A stretch of DNA of 14,591 nucleotides, taken from positions 1-14,591 of the forward strand of contig CALVKK010000019.1 of the NCBI GenBank assembly GCA_944332645.1. The letters are read 5' to 3'. This document shows positions 13,758-14,591 of the stretch, piece by piece. The notes under the pieces are model-generated. The model saw only the letters and a program-made list of their open reading frames with translations. It was not told the origin of the DNA and did not search any database. This DNA is from an uncultured Bacilli bacterium (lineage in GTDB: Bacteria; Bacillota_I; Bacilli_A; RF39; UBA660). Every line of letters begins with the position of its first letter. Position 1 is the first letter of the stretch. Made by a program: the position numbers and the translations under genes.

Positions 13758-14591
13758 TTATTTTTCTTCAAACTCAGCATCTTGAACATCAGACTTTTTA
13801 CCATCAGCGTTAGCTTCTTGATTTTCTTCTTGTGCTTTTTTAGCTGCCTCTTCATAGACTTTAGTAGCAAAATTCATAGCAGTCTCATTTAATTTATCCT
13901 TTTTAGATTTGATATCTTCGATATCGTTTTTCTCCAAGGCCTCTTTTAAATCTTTAATTTCTGCTTCAGCTTTTTCTTTATCTTTAGCATCAACTTTATC
14001 TCCTAAATCTTTAATAGATTTTTCCGTCATAAAGATTAATTGTTCAGACTCATTTTTAAGATCGGCTTCTTCTTTACGTTTACTATCAGCTTCACGATTA
14101 GCTTCAGCTTCTTTAACCATTTTATCAATTTCATCATCTGATAAATTAGTACTAGCCGTAATTGTAATCGCTTGTTCTTTGTTAGTGCCTAAATCTTTAG
14201 CCTTAACATTAACGATACCATTAGCATCAATATCAAATGTAACTTGAATTTGTGGTACTCCTCGTGGAGCCGCAGGAATTCCAGTTAATTGGAAACGACC
14301 TAATGTTTTATTGTCGCTAGCCATACTTCTTTCACCTTGTAGAATATGAATATCAACGGCTGGTTGATTATCAGCAGCAGTAGAGAATATTTCTGATTTA
14401 CTTGTTGGAATAGTTGTATTTCTTGGAATTAATACTGTACATACGCCACCTAATGTTTCGATACCTAATGATAATGGAGTTACGTCTAATAAAACGATAT
14501 CATTAACATCACCAGTTAAAACACCACCTTGAATAGCAGCACCCATAGCAACTACTTCATCAGGGTTAACTTCACGAGATGGTTCCATACC
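13758..14591 (-). CDS. dnaK: chaperone protein DnaK (Hsp70), C-terminal part
   Basis: Partial: the gene runs off the right edge of the window, so its ATPase domain, start and promoter are not visible. What is visible begins in the last ATPase-domain motif (NPDEVVAMGAAIQGG), then the linker DIVLLDVTPLSLGIET, the beta-sandwich substrate-binding domain (IPRNTTIPTSK, ILQGERSMASDNKTLG, FDIDANGIVNVKAKD) and the helical lid rich in Lys/Glu. The tail ends in a disordered stretch (ENQEANADGKKSDVQ) and acidic DAEFEEK. An internal ATG at 14588 is not the start. DnaK binds hydrophobic peptides in an ATP cycle driven by DnaJ and GrpE; the upstream hrcA/grpE genes would be expected just outside the window. 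Confidence 0.97.
   Translation of the reverse strand, partial: GMEPSREVNPDEVVAMGAAIQGGVLTGDVNDIVLLDVTPLSLGIETLGGVCTVLIPRNTTIPTSKSEIFSTAADNQPAVDIHILQGERSMASDNKTLGRFQLTGIPAAPRGVPQIQVTFDIDANGIVNVKAKDLGTNKEQAITITASTNLSDDEIDKMVKEAEANREADSKRKEEADLKNESEQLIFMTEKSIKDLGDKVDAKDKEKAEAEIKDLKEALEKNDIEDIKSKKDKLNETAMNFATKVYEEAAKKAQEENQEANADGKKSDVQDAEFEEK

Noticed and set aside
13909..14247. Plus-strand 112-codon Ser/Leu-rich ORF
   Set aside because: Antisense to the DnaK lid; a common artefact of Lys/Glu/Asp codons read backwards.

Overview
The window is AT-rich and reads as chromosome of a walled, low-GC Gram-positive bacterium. It encodes Ddl and a class A penicillin-binding protein (so a peptidoglycan wall), the RNA polymerase delta subunit RpoE (a Bacilli-type protein), AGGAGGTGAT-like ribosome binding sites, and promoters with TGn-extended -10 boxes. 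TGA is used as a stop: the hydrolase at 1512-2246 ends in TGA inside the start of ddl, so genetic code 11 fits better than the Mycoplasma code. I infer a gut-type Bacilli/Erysipelotrichia (RF39-like) relative; the exact lineage cannot be read from the window.

Layout. 34-269: three tightly packed tRNA genes (Ile-GAT, Asn-GTT, Glu-TTC) and a terminator that can serve both strands. 331-2246 (minus): an alpha/beta hydrolase translationally coupled to D-alanine--D-alanine ligase. 2331-4017 (minus): a membrane family 2 glycosyltransferase followed by a small probably exported protein, with its own promoter and terminator. 4121-5008 (minus): rpoE and a DUF1934/YwiB-like gene. 5105-9232 (plus): a class A penicillin-binding protein, a bitopic membrane protein of unknown function, and gpsA (glycerol-3-phosphate dehydrogenase). 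9295-10612 (minus): an accessory patch with a decayed gene for a membrane-anchored surface protein and a small membrane-anchored protein of unknown function. 10815-14591 (minus): dnaK (C-terminal part only), pepF, dnaJ.

The middle of the window is about the cell envelope: D-Ala-D-Ala supply (Ddl), peptidoglycan polymerisation and crosslinking (PBP), polysaccharide or glycolipid synthesis (GT2) and glycerol-3-phosphate for phospholipids (GpsA). The right end is a chaperone operon with a peptidase gene placed between dnaK and dnaJ.

I did not find a CRISPR array, prophage, transposon, toxin-antitoxin pair or obvious new defence system. The points most worth a second look are: a 20-nt near-perfect inverted repeat covering mirrored Shine-Dalgarno/ATG sequences between the DUF1934 gene and the PBP gene; pepF inside the dnaK-dnaJ operon, behind a hairpin that lacks a T-tract; a surface-protein pseudogene that can be fully reconstructed; the unknown bitopic protein next to the PBP; and a repeated habit of building terminator stems across stop codons.
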